Below, piece by piece: positions 36,103 through 48,600 of a stretch of 64,000 nucleotides of DNA; position 1 is the first letter of the stretch; every line of letters begins with the position of its first letter. The translations under genes were made by a program, and so were the position numbers. Below the pieces are notes generated by a model that saw nothing but the letters and a program-made list of their open reading frames with translations, searched no databases and was not told where the DNA came from. Origin of the DNA: Carallia brachiata (taxonomy: Eukaryota > Streptophyta > Magnoliopsida > Malpighiales > Rhizophoraceae); contig JADCRB010000021.1 of the NCBI GenBank assembly GCA_021464245.1, forward strand, positions 1 through 64,000, written 5' to 3'.

Positions 36103-36555
36103 TTTAAGCCGAAAAGTGGGAAAGAAAAACTAACAAGATGTTGAATTGAAATAATATTTTATGTTTAGTGCTATTTTAAGTGTTTCCTTTAAAAAGTGCA
36201 ATAATAATTACGAAGTGTTTGAGCTGGAAAATGATATACGTATGAGTCGAGTAAAAATGGCTATTTTTTGAATTCTGTTTCCGGTTCAAAATAGCATAAC
36301 GCCCCAAGAGACGAACATTAGCAACTTAGCCAGTTAGCATGGACACAATGATATAGGAGTACTTTGCTATCGTAAATCTGAGCGGAAAATTATTTCACCT
36401 TTTAGGATTCTTCGTAATGCATTGCTTCTCTGTGGATGCATGCATCTCGAATATAACACAATACAACTGGAGTTCAATGGAAGGCAGTGGAAGAGTTGTA
36501 CAGTATGCAAATCTCACTTGCTGAAAGATTGCTACTACTGATAGCTTCTGCAGGG
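36103..36555. other. ECI1-like 3' flank
   Basis: Downstream of the stop I see no gene. The first ~150 bases are probably 3' UTR. The sequence then leads into the minus-strand fragment at 36556. Confidence 0.4.
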
Positions 36556-36780
36556 TCAACCTTCCTTTGTTCTATTTTGTGAAGGCAAATTTGGATAGCC
36601 CCAAACGGGTAATCCAACATTGATCCCAGGAAATAAACTGTCTAATATGTCAAGTCTTTTGCGATGTACAATGTCCCATGTATCTTCCAACGTATCACCG
36701 TAATCATGAAACCTAAAACCAATGTGACAAAACTAATTTCGGGCTGCCCTTTTAGGTGTTCAAGATAAGGAAGGTCTGTC
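36556..36780 (-). pseudogene. Orphan terminal-exon-like fragment, unknown family
   Basis: On the minus strand, TTTTAG at 36713-36718 could be a splice acceptor, opening a 51-codon frame with TGA at 36556-36558. It reads HDYGDTLEDTWDIVHRK, then DSLFPGINVGLPVWGYP, and ends NRTKEG. Just upstream (about 36714-36780) another frame reads DLPYLEHLKGQPEISF and would join it if one base were added. The residue pattern looks like real protein, but no further exons appear upstream, so this is probably a gene remnant. I cannot name the family. Confidence 0.4.
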
Positions 36781-36799
36781 CATGGTAAGAATATATGAA

Positions 36800-37500
36800 T
36801 TTCTTTTTTTTTGTTATTGTTTAAAAAATTAGTAAATAAGGGTGATATCTTATGGACTTATTAAGAAGATTTGTTCAAACTCTTTATCCAAAGTAGGATG
36901 CGGGCTATTACTTCTGAACTTACAGAGAAAGTAAACTACGATAAACCAGCAAAAATAATTGTAGAGTCGTTTGAGATCCCAGAAAAATCACAATAAGTTT
37001 AATTCCATTAAGTAACTCCGAAAAGATTCAAACCCCTAACTTCAAAAAGACACGATCAAATCTTTTATTAGTCGAACCACATGATTGGTGGTATATGAAT
37101 CTCTTTTTAGCACTAATACACTTCTTTTTGTTTTTTTTTTATTAAAGAGAAATCGTTGGATTAACGATCCCCAAAAATCATATACAAAACACATGCAAAG
37201 GTATTGAAAAAACCTGCACAAGTAGAAGAACTGTACGACTCCAATAGCCTACAAGTCATATAGTCAAAACGACTATTCATAAATTAAGCATAAAGCCCAC
37301 ACCATCCTCAGATACAAACCAGACAACAACTAAACTTATTTAACTCTAATATGTTGACTAAATGTAATTTAGTTAGATAAAGGTACAAAAAATAGCACCC
37401 GCCGCCGTGCTCTAACGGACCTGTAATGGAAATTAATAAAATAAATTTAGCATCGATTTTCTAAAATACTAATCTACAACCTATATAAAATAAACAGATA
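36800..37500. other. Intergenic, nothing recognised
   Basis: AT-rich sequence with short T and A runs. No frame, repeat or RNA gene that I can support. Confidence 0.5.
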
Positions 37501-37516
37501 CAGTACAAAACCTATT

Positions 37517-37862
37517 TCAAGTAGATACTACATAACCTTGCCCAACTAAAACTAGAGAACAACAAAAATAATAAAGGGCGATGGAGCTAACACCGGCGGT
37601 GGCATTGTCAGCACTAGCAATGGTGATGCCGACGACGACAGAATTGATGGTGATAGAGATGCCGATGAAGGAGGCGGTGTAGGCGGCATTGACAGAGGCG
37701 GCAACGATGGCCGAGACAGCTTCAATGGCATTGTAGGCAGCATCAGGGGCTTTAGGGACAGTGGAGGAAGTGGCAGTACCGCCGTATACTGCGGCAGAGA
37801 CGACGGCTAGTGATATAGTTGACACAACAAAAGAAACGGCGAGCTTTAGAGGAGTTTGAATC
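37517..37862 (-). other. Possible secreted Ala/Val/Thr-rich protein frame without ATG
   Basis: A GC-rich minus-strand frame reads KLAVSFVVSTISLAVVSAA, which looks like a signal peptide with a cleavage site, then an Ala/Ser/Thr/Ile-rich body and a hydrophobic end. This is loosely like arabinogalactan-type proteins. No ATG precedes it in frame; the nearest ATGs (37876-37880 and 37866-37868) are in another frame, and one extra C would separate them. CT-rich leader-like sequence lies upstream (37900-38150). It may be a frameshifted small secreted protein or chance. Confidence 0.28.
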
Positions 37863-38708
37863 TGGCATTGGAGAGGTCATGGGTTGTCTCTACAGAGCTA
37901 AATGTAAAACAAGAAAAAAAGGATATGGGGAGAATGAAGGCTTTGAGAGATATAGAGAGAGGGAAGGAAAAAGCAAAAGAAAAAAGAAGGGCGAAAGAGG
38001 AAGAGTACAGTCAAAAAAAGAGGAGGAGACGTTGCCCGGAGGTGGAGCCACCACTGCCGATGACTTTGAGCAGCTAGGGGCAAGCCTTGGTTGAGAGAGA
38101 ATAAAAAGAGACAGAGAGAGAGGATTTTTGCTGACTACTGCACTTCTTTGTTACGCTTTAAAACCAGATATAAATAGTAGAGTATAGCACGTAGTGGGTC
38201 AGTGTGGGTTCAAACAGCAACTGCAACTGCAACCCCAACCCCCAACACATATCTGAAAGCCAAGGGGCTTGCTCAATTTCTCCCATTCCACCATTTCAAT
38301 GTTGAGATATGAAATTAAAAATAAAAAAATAAAAAAAACATAAAAAAAAGCCTTGTTCTTAAATCATAATAGACAGCCAAAAATATTAAAAATACCATCC
38401 ACCAAAATTACATAACAGTAGAAGCATGAAACCACTTCATACACAAATTCACCATCCTAGTCTAACTCCAAAACCAATGCCATTACACAAAATCAGAAGT
38501 ACCGGCTAAGCCTGTTCTAGTCATTGAAAATGTCGATTTCTTGATCCATAAACAGGGACTACCAATGTAAAAAACCCATGAGAAGAGGAAATGCTAATTG
38601 CAGTATCACATTGCCTAAAAGAATAGACAATCGTGGTACGTGTAGCCACTTTATACCCAGTTCGATCACCTGCAAGAGTAATTCCGACTTCAATGTTCTT
38701 TCACACAT

Positions 38709-41190
38709 TTAACTTGATTTAGCCTTGGGAACCTTCTTCTTGTGTTGTCTCCTTGGAATCAAGTTCTTCATCCCCACAAAGAAAAGCAGCGAGCCCAGAA
38801 GCGCGACATTCTGTCAAAAAGTCATAAAACCAATGAATATAAGGCTTCCGGGTGTTGATCTGAAGAAAAGATGAAAAATGCTATAAGAGACAAATACAAA
38901 TATACCAGCAAGAATTCATTTAAGAGGGTGTGGTACTCCGGCTCATCTCGACTATAGTTATAGAAGTCGTACAAAAGTGGAGAGGCAACAACCAAGTAGA
39001 AAAGCTAAAGAACACAAATCAGAGAAATTGATTTTATTAGTAAAATCTAAACAGAAATGCCTGATGGGTGAAAGCACCAAAGGAAAAGAAACCACTAACC
39101 AGTAGGTAAGCACCAAGCAGATTCCCAAAGATGAACAAAAGGCCTCCAAGACCCTTTAGAACAATGATACTTGAAACCAAATATCTAGCCTGTCCAAAAT
39201 ACTTCGCAATCAGAAAACAAATCATAGCAACATGCAAGGGGGAAAAATCTTTGCTCCATGCAAGTAATTGGAGCCATAACACAAGAGAAAAAGGTCTTAC
39301 GTCAAATCTGGAATCTCTACCCCAAAGTGAGAGGAGAAATGTTTCTTCACAACAGCAAGCTTGCCCACCAACTCCTTTGCAGCAGGGCCGCCATTTTCAC
39401 CGAATTCATTGAACCTAGATATAAGCAATGTCAGTTTAAAAGCATGAAACATCCTATATTAGTCCTTGCATTCTCACCTACCCAGAAAGGCAGCAAGTAA
39501 AATATAATCAGTTGCGTTTAATGGAGCAATGGACTTATAAATGAAACAAAGATGATGGATTTTATGCATTGAACACCATATCTCCCAATAGTTAGCTCAG
39601 AAAAGTCGAATAGCCCCTAGCTAACCAATGAAGCAGAACAGAGCATACTGGTTAATGAACATAACTTGCTAGGCACTATGGTGAGGCAAAGTCTAAAGTA
39701 AAATATAAACTCAAAGATTACAAAATAATATTTTTGGTGGGAAAAGAGCCCAGTTCAGTGTAGCATAGCAGCAGACAAAATTTTTGAAGCATCTCCCTTT
39801 CTAATGTTGAAGCAGGACAAAATACATGGTAATGATCAGAGATACAAAAAACAATCACACTTCGGTGGTCAGTCAGAAAAAATGATAGACCAAAGAAAAA
39901 TCGGATCAGAACATGTTGTTTACAACGTTGGCATACAGAAAATTATTTAACAGGACATGTCCTTCAATTCTTTCTAGAGGAATGACACCAGAACCACAAT
40001 GACTCTAGAAAATAAACATGACCTATCAATTTTGGTATGTTACCAAAACCTTCAGCACTTGAAAATTTCCAATCATTAGGAATTTGAGGCGCAATAATGG
40101 CACTTAGGTTCCTAAACCATAAAGTAAAGCCTGGGCCCTGGGGAAATTTTTATCGCTTGGGGGGGGTGTGGGGGGTTTTTTTTGGGGAGGGGGAGAGGGC
40201 GCAGAATTTGTGCCCCAAAAACATAAAACGGACACTGGGAGCTATCAATTAAGTCAAACAGAATGTCATTTCCTTCTCACAGCTTGCAAAAGCTTTTGAC
40301 TCAGTAACGCACTTAAATACACTAGATTCTTACTTAAATGGCTATTCTTAGAAATATTTGGTTACCATAAAAACAAGAAGGCAGCAAAAACCACGCCGTA
40401 CGTGAACCTGCACCATGACAACAGAACTGCTACTATAGTACTATAATATCACGCATATATAGATGCTGGTAAAGGGGAAAAAGGAAATGACATAAACATG
40501 CAATAACCAGAAACCCCCCCCCCCCCAAAAGGGAAGCAAGTTCCTGACAAACAAACCGTAAGCACAGATGCTAATAGATACCCGCATAAAAATTAAAACA
40601 ACACCTTGCCTGTATTTGCATAATCAGCGGATGCAATTAGTTTTTGTTTCTAATCCGAAAAGATCATTTCAAAATTATTTCTATAATCATAGAAGAGTTA
40701 TCTAAAGCTAAACGGCCAAATTTTAGCTTACGTATCACCGCCTCCACGACAAAAGCATCGCACAAACAATGACGAAAAAAAAAAAGGAAGCACAAACAAA
40801 AAGACACGCAAAAAAATCATCACTAGGACTGGGACATCCATTAGAAAATCTGAAACCCAGAGACCCTAGAAACAACAGCAAAGAACATTTTACCTACAAG
40901 CTAACTTATTATCAAATTCCCATCAAACCCATTTCCGCAAACGCTCAAAACAGTGATATAACCACATGAACGAAAAGAAACCCGCAAAATGCAAATAGGG
41001 TTACACTGGATCTGGAAGAAATGCCCATCAATCCTTTTTAATTGGGACAGGAAAATTAAAAAAAAAAACCAACAAAGATTTAAAAATTAATAGATCTAAA
41101 TATAAAGAGACGGAGACAATACATTTGCCAGGCAGAGAGAATGAAAAGAGAAGCGAACAGGACTCTGCCGAGGAAAGAGGAGAACCCCAT
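38709..41190 (-). CDS. HR-like lesion-inducing (DoxX-like) membrane protein, copy 1
   Basis: Small four-helix membrane protein of the HR-lesion-inducing family (ER/membrane stress; function poorly known). Minus-strand exons: 41123-41190, 39301-39414, 39100-39189, 38906-39004 and 38709-38810. Exon 1 encodes MGFSSFLGRVLFASLFILSA; exon 2 FNEFGENGGPAAKEL; exon 3 LKGLGGLLFIFGNLLGAYLL; exon 4 LLYDFYNY; exon 5 LLFFVGMKNLIPRRQHKKK with a Lys-rich tail and TAA at 38709-38711. Exon lengths 68/114/90/99 match the plus-strand paralogue (68/115/90/99) except that exon 2 is one base short. The loss falls at GATTTGAC, where GATTTTGAC would restore Asp-Phe-Asp before ARYLVSS. A cryptic acceptor four or five bases into exon 3 could rescue the frame. 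Bridged length is about 157. Confidence 0.88.
40159..40199 (+). repeat. G-run cluster (potential G-quadruplex) in HR-like intron 1
   Basis: Five runs of at least three G (8, 6, 4, 5 and 3) are separated by short spacers and a T8. On the gene strand this is C-rich. A second homopolymer, C13, lies at 40514-40526 in the same intron. Confidence 0.7.
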
Positions 41191-43839
41191 TTTTCGATGT
41201 TGTCGTGCTTCTCAAAATTTCAAAATCTATGTCTCTGTCCGACGGCCTCTTTCTCCCTCTCCCTCTCTCTCTCTTTCTGTCGCTCTCTTTCTCTCTCTTT
41301 ATGATTTCGTTCGATTCGGAAGCAAGAGAGAAATGACTGCGTTGGTCGCTGGGTCTTCTTGATGGGTGAATTGCAAGGAATTTACATTAACGCGTAATTG
41401 TAAAATTTTTAGGATTGCAATTAATTATTAAATTCTTAAATTGAAGTTAGAATAATTTTTATTTATTTAAATTTTATTTAACAATCTCAAATGGGTTGAT
41501 TCATTTTCTGATAACCAATGAAATCAAGTGTGAATTCATTACTATAATCTTGACCCGTGAATCTGATCTTAATACTGCGCATCACTGTTTATATCCAAAT
41601 AAATCTCCAGCATAGATTAGTCTGTGTACAAGTGTGAAGATTCAAATTCAAAACTCACAAGGTAAAAATACTCTGACATACTACTGAGTTATCATTATAA
41701 ATAATTATATGTGAAAAATTTAAAATCACAATAATCCTGTAATTTTAATTTTAATTTTAATAATTTTTATGTCCTAAAAACCAAAAAATTAAGACGATGT
41801 TGAAATTTTGCCAATCATACTGTAAAGTGTATCGAATTTGTACATCAAACTAAATTTAATAATTAATGCTTGATTTTTACACTCTTTTATTTTATGCGTC
41901 TCGCCTTTCATTGACGTCAAACGTGGAGTGTTAGAGCTTATAACTACGAAACCTCACCAACTTTGCGATAAGATTTGACTATATTGCAATGAAAATTGAT
42001 TAAATGATTCTTGTTTTAAGCTATAATGTAATGAAATGAGTACTCTCGTTTATATAATAAAATTGAAAAGATTCATTGAATTGCATCACTTCCTAGTGTA
42101 CCAAGCATGCTTCTTCAAAAAAAAAAAAAAAAAAAAGCATGCTTGAGTTGTTTTCATTACACTAACTAGCATGGAAAATTATAGTCACATTGGAAAAGAA
42201 CCTTTTGTCGATTGTTGGACAAGAAAATCCGTAACCGATACCAAGACAATTTTTGTTTTTTATTGAAATGAGCAAAGAAGAAGACATAATAATAATAATA
42301 AAAAAAAAGCATAAATAAGTTTGAATCGGACCGAATCACTGATCCATAAGACGGCTAAACCGCCTGTGCTGTTGTTATTGACTTGGAACCACCGCATCTT
42401 TGCTGTGTGTTTCAACTTGTATTTTGTACTTCAGATTCTTTTTGTTCCCCGTCATATTCAAAACGAAATCAATGCTGTAACTAACATCAATATATATGCT
42501 CTAATTTCCATAGCTTTCTACGTCGAATGGTTGTTTAAGTTGTTTTTGCAATGCTTGTTGAACGGTTGAAGTTGTCTTCACTTTTTGTTTTTTTAACACT
42601 TGGTTTTGTATGGTTAGTAAAAATAAAAAGAAAATTTAATTCAACACTATAGAGATTTTCCTATTTTTAATTTTTTTTTTGTTTATTACGAAAATTATTA
42701 ATTATTGATTTATAAGTTATACAATAAATAACTCTTTCATGAATCTCAGTATCTCACCTTTTTTATCTTAAGATTTGAATTTAAAATTTTTAAAATAAAA
42801 ATTTAAATTCTAATTATTGAAATATTCTTTAAAATTTTTTTTTAATTAATTGCTTATAGACATGTTAACTAGTCTAAAACAACCGTTTACTTTATGCCTA
42901 GGTCACAAATTGGACTTAAATAATTTGTGGTCTTGTACATAAACTTCGCCTTCGGATTTTTTTTTTTTTTTTTGAGAAAAAAGGAGAAACGACAAAGGTG
43001 GATAAAACAATGTAGCGGTAGCATCTGATCCCTTTGCTTTGGTGTGCTGTGGCCTGTGGGGGGTTGAGGTGTTATATTCATGTTGTCGCGTGCTAGCCCC
43101 ATCGACTTATTTATGAGGAATGGCGATTCGCGCGGCTCATGCCATAGACGCTGCATCTTCAACGTGATAATGGAAAAATTATGTGGAAGTGAGCTTTGAG
43201 CTTGTCAGACTGTCAGGTACAGGCAAAATTTTAATGGGATGTTGAGAGGGGTAAGGTATGAATTATATATTAAATTTTAATATTTTTTTAAGGAAAAATT
43301 TATTACGAGGAAAATAAATAAAAAAAAGTGATTATTTTTTTATATATTCTCAAAAATGGATAGAGGTGAACATATATAGAATATACTGGCCACAAAATAT
43401 GAAATTAGTTCTACGGCTAGACTTTTTAGATGAAATATGGAATATACTTCAAAAGTTTTGAATTTAATACCTTGCAGCTCATATAAATTCAAATTCATTT
43501 TTACTAATTACCACAAGGCTAACTATATTTAACATAAACAATTTGCATTTTTGTGTAAGAAAAACAAAGAAGATGAAATATGGAACTTAAAACCTGGTTT
43601 TTCTTTTTTTTTAACATAGACACTTATCGTTTGTTTTAAGAACCAATTGGGTCTCTAAAGGATTTGAAATAAATATTTTCGAAAATTAGTCTCACATTAA
43701 ATTTAGCAACTTAATATGAAGTGAACTTAGAGCCAGCAAAATAAAATGATGCTTAAATCTGAATTAGGATAAGAGAAGTTTCTTAATGCTCATTCGCATT
43801 CCATTTGCAACATATCCAATTAAGGATTTGATTCTTACA

Positions 43840-43845
<6 letters not shown>

Positions 43846-43888
<43 letters not shown>
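43846..43888. repeat. Compound (CT)n(TA)n microsatellite
   Basis: About a dozen CT units followed by about eight TA units, in spacer DNA. Confidence 0.85.
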
Positions 43889-44133
43889 AACTTATTCCTA
43901 TTGAGAATAATCAATTCGTAACATGTATGAACTAAAAAACGAATTTTATCACCATATCTAATCTGGATTGCGAAAAAAAATAACTTAGATTTTTAGTTTA
44001 GATGCACGGATGATGCAGAAAGAGACACGAGTATCATTTATATACATGAGATAAGCATTTTTTTTAACTTAAACCTTTAAGTTTTTTTACGTCTAAATTC
44101 TAAATATTTTTGACATTTCATTTGAATTTTAAA

Positions 44134-44454
44134 TCTTTTGATTTCTTATTACATCAGTCCTTTAATTTACAAAAAGTGGTCAATCCATTAATAAATGAGT
44201 TTAACTTAATAAAATTCATTTAAAAAAAGTTAAATACATGAATTCAATATTTTTTTTATCAACAAAATATGCATATTAAATATTTTTTTAATCAAAAAAT
44301 ATACGAATTAAATAAGTAACATGCATATTTTTGATAAAAAAGACATTCAATTCATATATTTAATCATTTTTTAAATAATTTTTTATAAAGTTAAAATTAT
44401 TTTTTAATAGATTGATCATTTTTGATAACAGAGGGACTGTTAAGGATCAAAAAA
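44134..44454. mobile_element. Long palindromic MITE-like hairpin
   Basis: Arms of roughly 140 bases fold back on a centre near 44295. Left CAGTCCTTTAATTTAC pairs with right GATAACAGAGGGACTG; left TGGTCAATCCATTAATAAA pairs with right TTTTTTAATAGATTGATCA; and the inner ATACATGAATTCAAT pairs with ATTCAATTCATATAT. No frame. Fits an old foldback or MITE element. Confidence 0.6.
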
Positions 44455-44955
44455 ATACTTATCCCTTTTATATATTGTCAACAGATTAATTACACATTAA
44501 TTTTAATTATATTACACATTATAAATTTTTATAAGTTTCTATACTTTCATTTTTTTTCATAAACTTATAACGTGAACTATACTTAAAATTCATATACACA
44601 AAATTTATTAATAATGTACACGAAAAATATCTCTACCTCTCCGCATTAGTCTTATTTGTATCCATGTATCATTTCCGTTAGATTTTTAAAAGAAATTATA
44701 TAATTCATTCAAATGACGCGTAAGATCAAAGTTTATTAAAATAAAGTACAAGTTGAAGCCTTTTTTTTCATAATAAAATTGTTCGCTCTTGCTCCATCCG
44801 CCAGTCTGTTAGTCTGTTTGAATTTCTCGCCTTGCCATTGGAAAGAATCGTTGTCTGAATTTAGCTTTTACAGGGGCACGGTTGTCAAAACACACAGAAA
44901 ATGGGGATATTGACACTCCAATCATGCACAGAGAAACCACGCGCGATCTCATAAA

Positions 44956-45001
44956 GACACGTCATCGAACAAAGCGCCTCGGATTGGTTGATCGACGTGT
45001 C
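44956..45001. promoter_or_regulatory. Inverted pair of ACGT elements upstream of HR-like copy 2
   Basis: GACACGTC (44956-44963) and its exact reverse complement GACGTGTC (44994-45001) flank an ATTGG (reverse CCAAT) motif. ACGT-core sites bind bZIP factors such as ABA- or stress-response proteins. The pair lies about 625 bases upstream of the ATG at 45626, in a GC-richer block. Confidence 0.4.
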
Positions 45002-45625
45002 CGCTGCGTTTGAACATCACTTCTAGACGAGCGCAGGTACGCCTTTGACGGCAAGACTTCTCTGGTCATCGAACGGGAAGAGAAAAGTATAAATTAATTA
45101 ATAATTTTAATTTATAGTTTAGGGTTTTATAATTGAACTGAATTTTGTCCATTTTTTTATTAAATTAAATTAAATTCAATAAAAAAACAAAATTAATTAA
45201 AACAGCCGTCCCCTCGTTTCGCTCCCCATTCTACATTTTTCTCTCTCGTGAGTCGGGTCTTCGATTTATACAACTTTCACTTTTATTAAATTTTTTTAAT
45301 AAAAATAAACATTACGAGAGTTTTTTCATAAAATTTTATGAAATTTTTTAAATTTTTATATAATATTAAATTTATTTAAAATTTAATTTTAAAAAAATAA
45401 AAATAAAAATATTAAAATTCTTTTACAACATTACTAACAAGATTTCAATTTCTAAAAAATTGTAAGAAAAACTTTGTGTTGTATATGATAGCTCTTTTTT
45501 ATTTTTTAAAGACCTGTTTATTAGTTATAGATAAAAAGCGGAAATTCAAAGTTCTTTCTTCAGACCATACGGCGCAGAGAGAGGAGTGGGCCGTACAGTT
45601 AAAAAAAAAAAAAAAAACAGGCACA

Positions 45626-48600
45626 ATGGCTTTCCTTTCGTTCGTCGGAAGAGTCCTCTTCGCTTCCCTTTTCATTCTTTCCGCCTGGCAACAGTAAGCA
45701 AAACCACTTCCAGATCTGCTCTCTTTCTCTCTATCTATCGATTTTTTCCTTTCATAATTTTACTATGTTCGAGTGAAGCTCCGTTTGGCTGCTGTGAGCA
45801 GCTGAGTTGAAAAGGACCAAAAAAAACAAAAAAAAAAAAAAACGTAAAGGAAAATCGTCGATCTGCGGCTCTTTAATTTGGCTTTGCTGCGGTTGATTTG
45901 TTTGTTTCGTTCATTTTATGTGCTCTGTCGTGAGCTTCTACAAGCTTTGTTCAGTGAAATGGTGCAATCTGTTGGTACGGTCTATAGCATGGCTTGTTCT
46001 TCTGTTTTCTTTTTTTTTTTTTTTTATTTTTATTCAATTACTTAATTGTTTCGGTTTCTTAGTAGGCGACAAGTTAGGGCTGATGAAGTTGAGGTTTTGG
46101 ATTTAGCTGGACTTTTGTAGACTTGAAGCTTTTGGATCTGATAGTTTGGTTGTTGATTTTATTTTTTTCTGCTAGATTTAGTATTGGAAAATATTTGTTT
46201 ACGCTGTTCGGTACACTTGTAATGTATCTTTTCTTGATAATTTCGCTTATGTTGGAAATTGAAATCGATTTTGTACATACTTTGGTTGCATATATGAGTT
46301 ATTTTGTGGTTTTCATCTTTCCTGTTTGGTGCGCTTAATTAATATGTTTGGCATTTTAGACGTGCAGTTAGTCGTGATTGTAAAATCAAAATTAGCAGTT
46401 TCTTATATATAAAAGGCAGTGCTTGTTGTCTTCTTAGCAGATAAAATTATCAAGGTGCTAACCGGAGTTGATGCTGACTTGATTGTTAGATTTGTTATGT
46501 CTAATGTGCTGACCGGTGGTTGTCTACATAGGTGCTCGCCTTGGTAGTTAAGTTGTCATGTAACAAGGGATGTTGATGCGGCAGAATTTGCCATAGGCAA
46601 TGCCTAGAACCAAATCACTAATGCCTTATCTTTGTTTTGGAGGCAAATGCTTGGTCGGTTTAATGAAGTCTTTGCTTTCCTACTAAATGATGTTGCATGC
46701 CTTGTAAGTTTCATGTGTTGTACCAAGAACCAATTTAGGAATGTAGATGGCCAAAGCTTGCATGGACAAATCAAAATTGCTGGTTTGCTTTGTGTACCCT
46801 GTTGGTAAAAATATAACCCTAATGATTCTAAACTAACAATTTTTGAATTTTTTTGATGCCTTATTTGTTTGCATTAGTTAGCATCCCTATCAATATCTGT
46901 ATGCTTATATGCCTGTCTAATTAAATTTGGGCTGTTCATTGTATAATTTTTGGAACAGCTGGAACAGATTGTACCTAACATCTTTTTTAACTGCTAGTGT
47001 ATGAATTATCTTTTTTTGCTGTCTTTTTTTTTTTTGGTTTCACTTTTGTTTTGTTGTTTGTTAACTCACAATGGCAGGTTCGTTTGTTTGCATGGGGTGT
47101 ATTTAAAGTGATTTTTTTATGAAAATTTGCTTCTACTGCCAATGGAAAGATCTGTAATTAGGACAAAAGATGCACAGGTTGCAAGATAAAGTTTATAGGC
47201 TACTAACGTAGTGACACTAAATGAGATGCCAAACTAAAAGTTTTAATCTTGTGAAATTCATTTCTGCATTTGATTCTTGTTTTTCCCCCTTTCCAATTTT
47301 GTTAGTACCTGCACATGTCATTGTTAAGTGGTTTGTAATTTAACTGGTGAAAGTGATGTGTGATAGCACGTCCTACTGTTTGGCTTATTATAATTTGCGA
47401 GCTTGTTATCCTACTTGCAAATAGTTCATCATTTTGAGCCACTATTTTATTCTTGCTTAAGGTTCAATGAGTTTGGTATTGATGGGGGCCCAGCGGCAAA
47501 GTCTTTGGCACCAAAGTTCAGAGTTTTCTCAAAACATGTCTCTTCACAGACTGGCTTGCGAGTACCACCCTTTGAGGTGTTTAATAGTTTTTGATTTACG
47601 CTTGCCTCTTTTGAATCTTTTTTCTTTTTGGTTCTTTTAGATGTTTATATTTTGATGCCTGATATTGTCATTCACAGATGAGATATGCAGTTGCCGCTGC
47701 TATAGCCATGAAGGGTGTTGGAGGCCTTCTTTTCATCTTTGGCAGCTCTCTTGGGGCTTATCTTCTGGTTTGTAATTTGTGCAAGTCTCTGTACTTTGAG
47801 CTGGTAGTTCGACCAATATAATTAAGCGTGCTTCTTTCTTGTGCAGCTGCTGCATCAGGCAATTGCCACTCCTATACTGTATGACTTTTACAACTACGAT
47901 CCCAGCAAGAGAGAATTTAACCAGCTGTTTGCAAAGTTCACTCAGGTTAGTGATCTGTTTTATCATGCCATTATTTTTTTCCTTGCTTTCCCTAGGCACA
48001 TCTGCCTAGAGGTCGGTCTTTGAAAGTTATAAAAGTTGGCCCAGTCATCAAGTGTGGATTGGGTCATTGATTCAGTTAGTGTGCCATTAGTTGGACCAGC
48101 GTAATTTTTTGAATGTTAACATTTTCTATCAAAAGAATATAATTGCACTTATTCATTTGGTAGTTTATGATAAATTGATAAATTGATTATTTTAACGTAA
48201 AATATTACTATGTACTGGGAAATGTTGTAAATAAAATAGTTTTTGAGTAAATTAAAATTTAGGTTGATGTTTTGGATATTTTAGCTTTATATTTAAGTAT
48301 CTTTAGTGACAAAATATTTTGTTATAAAATATAAAATAAAAAAGTTAAAATGGGATTGGCTCACGGGGGGAAAGGTCTATCTCAGTTTTTTCCTAAAACA
48401 ATTAAATTGATGTGATTCCAATTCACCGGTTCATTGGTCTGACCTAATTGGTTTGGGTCTTATAACTGTGTTTTCTCTCTCTTTCCCGATTCCTGTATTC
48501 CTCTTATGTGTGTTGCTCGGTGCTGTTATCTTCTCCACTTTTGAGTAAGTATTATTATTTACTTTTTCAGAACTTGGCTCTATTTGGGGCGCTGCTCTTT

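Larger units (their letters stand above)
41191..45625. other. Region between the two head-to-head HR-like genes
   Basis: A CT-rich block (41250-41300) just upstream of copy 1 is probable leader or promoter. Farther in are AT spacer, a (CT)n(TA)n microsatellite (43846-43888) and a long hairpin (44134-44454). A GC-richer block at 44870-45075 has paired ACGT elements. No further gene is supported. Confidence 0.45.
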
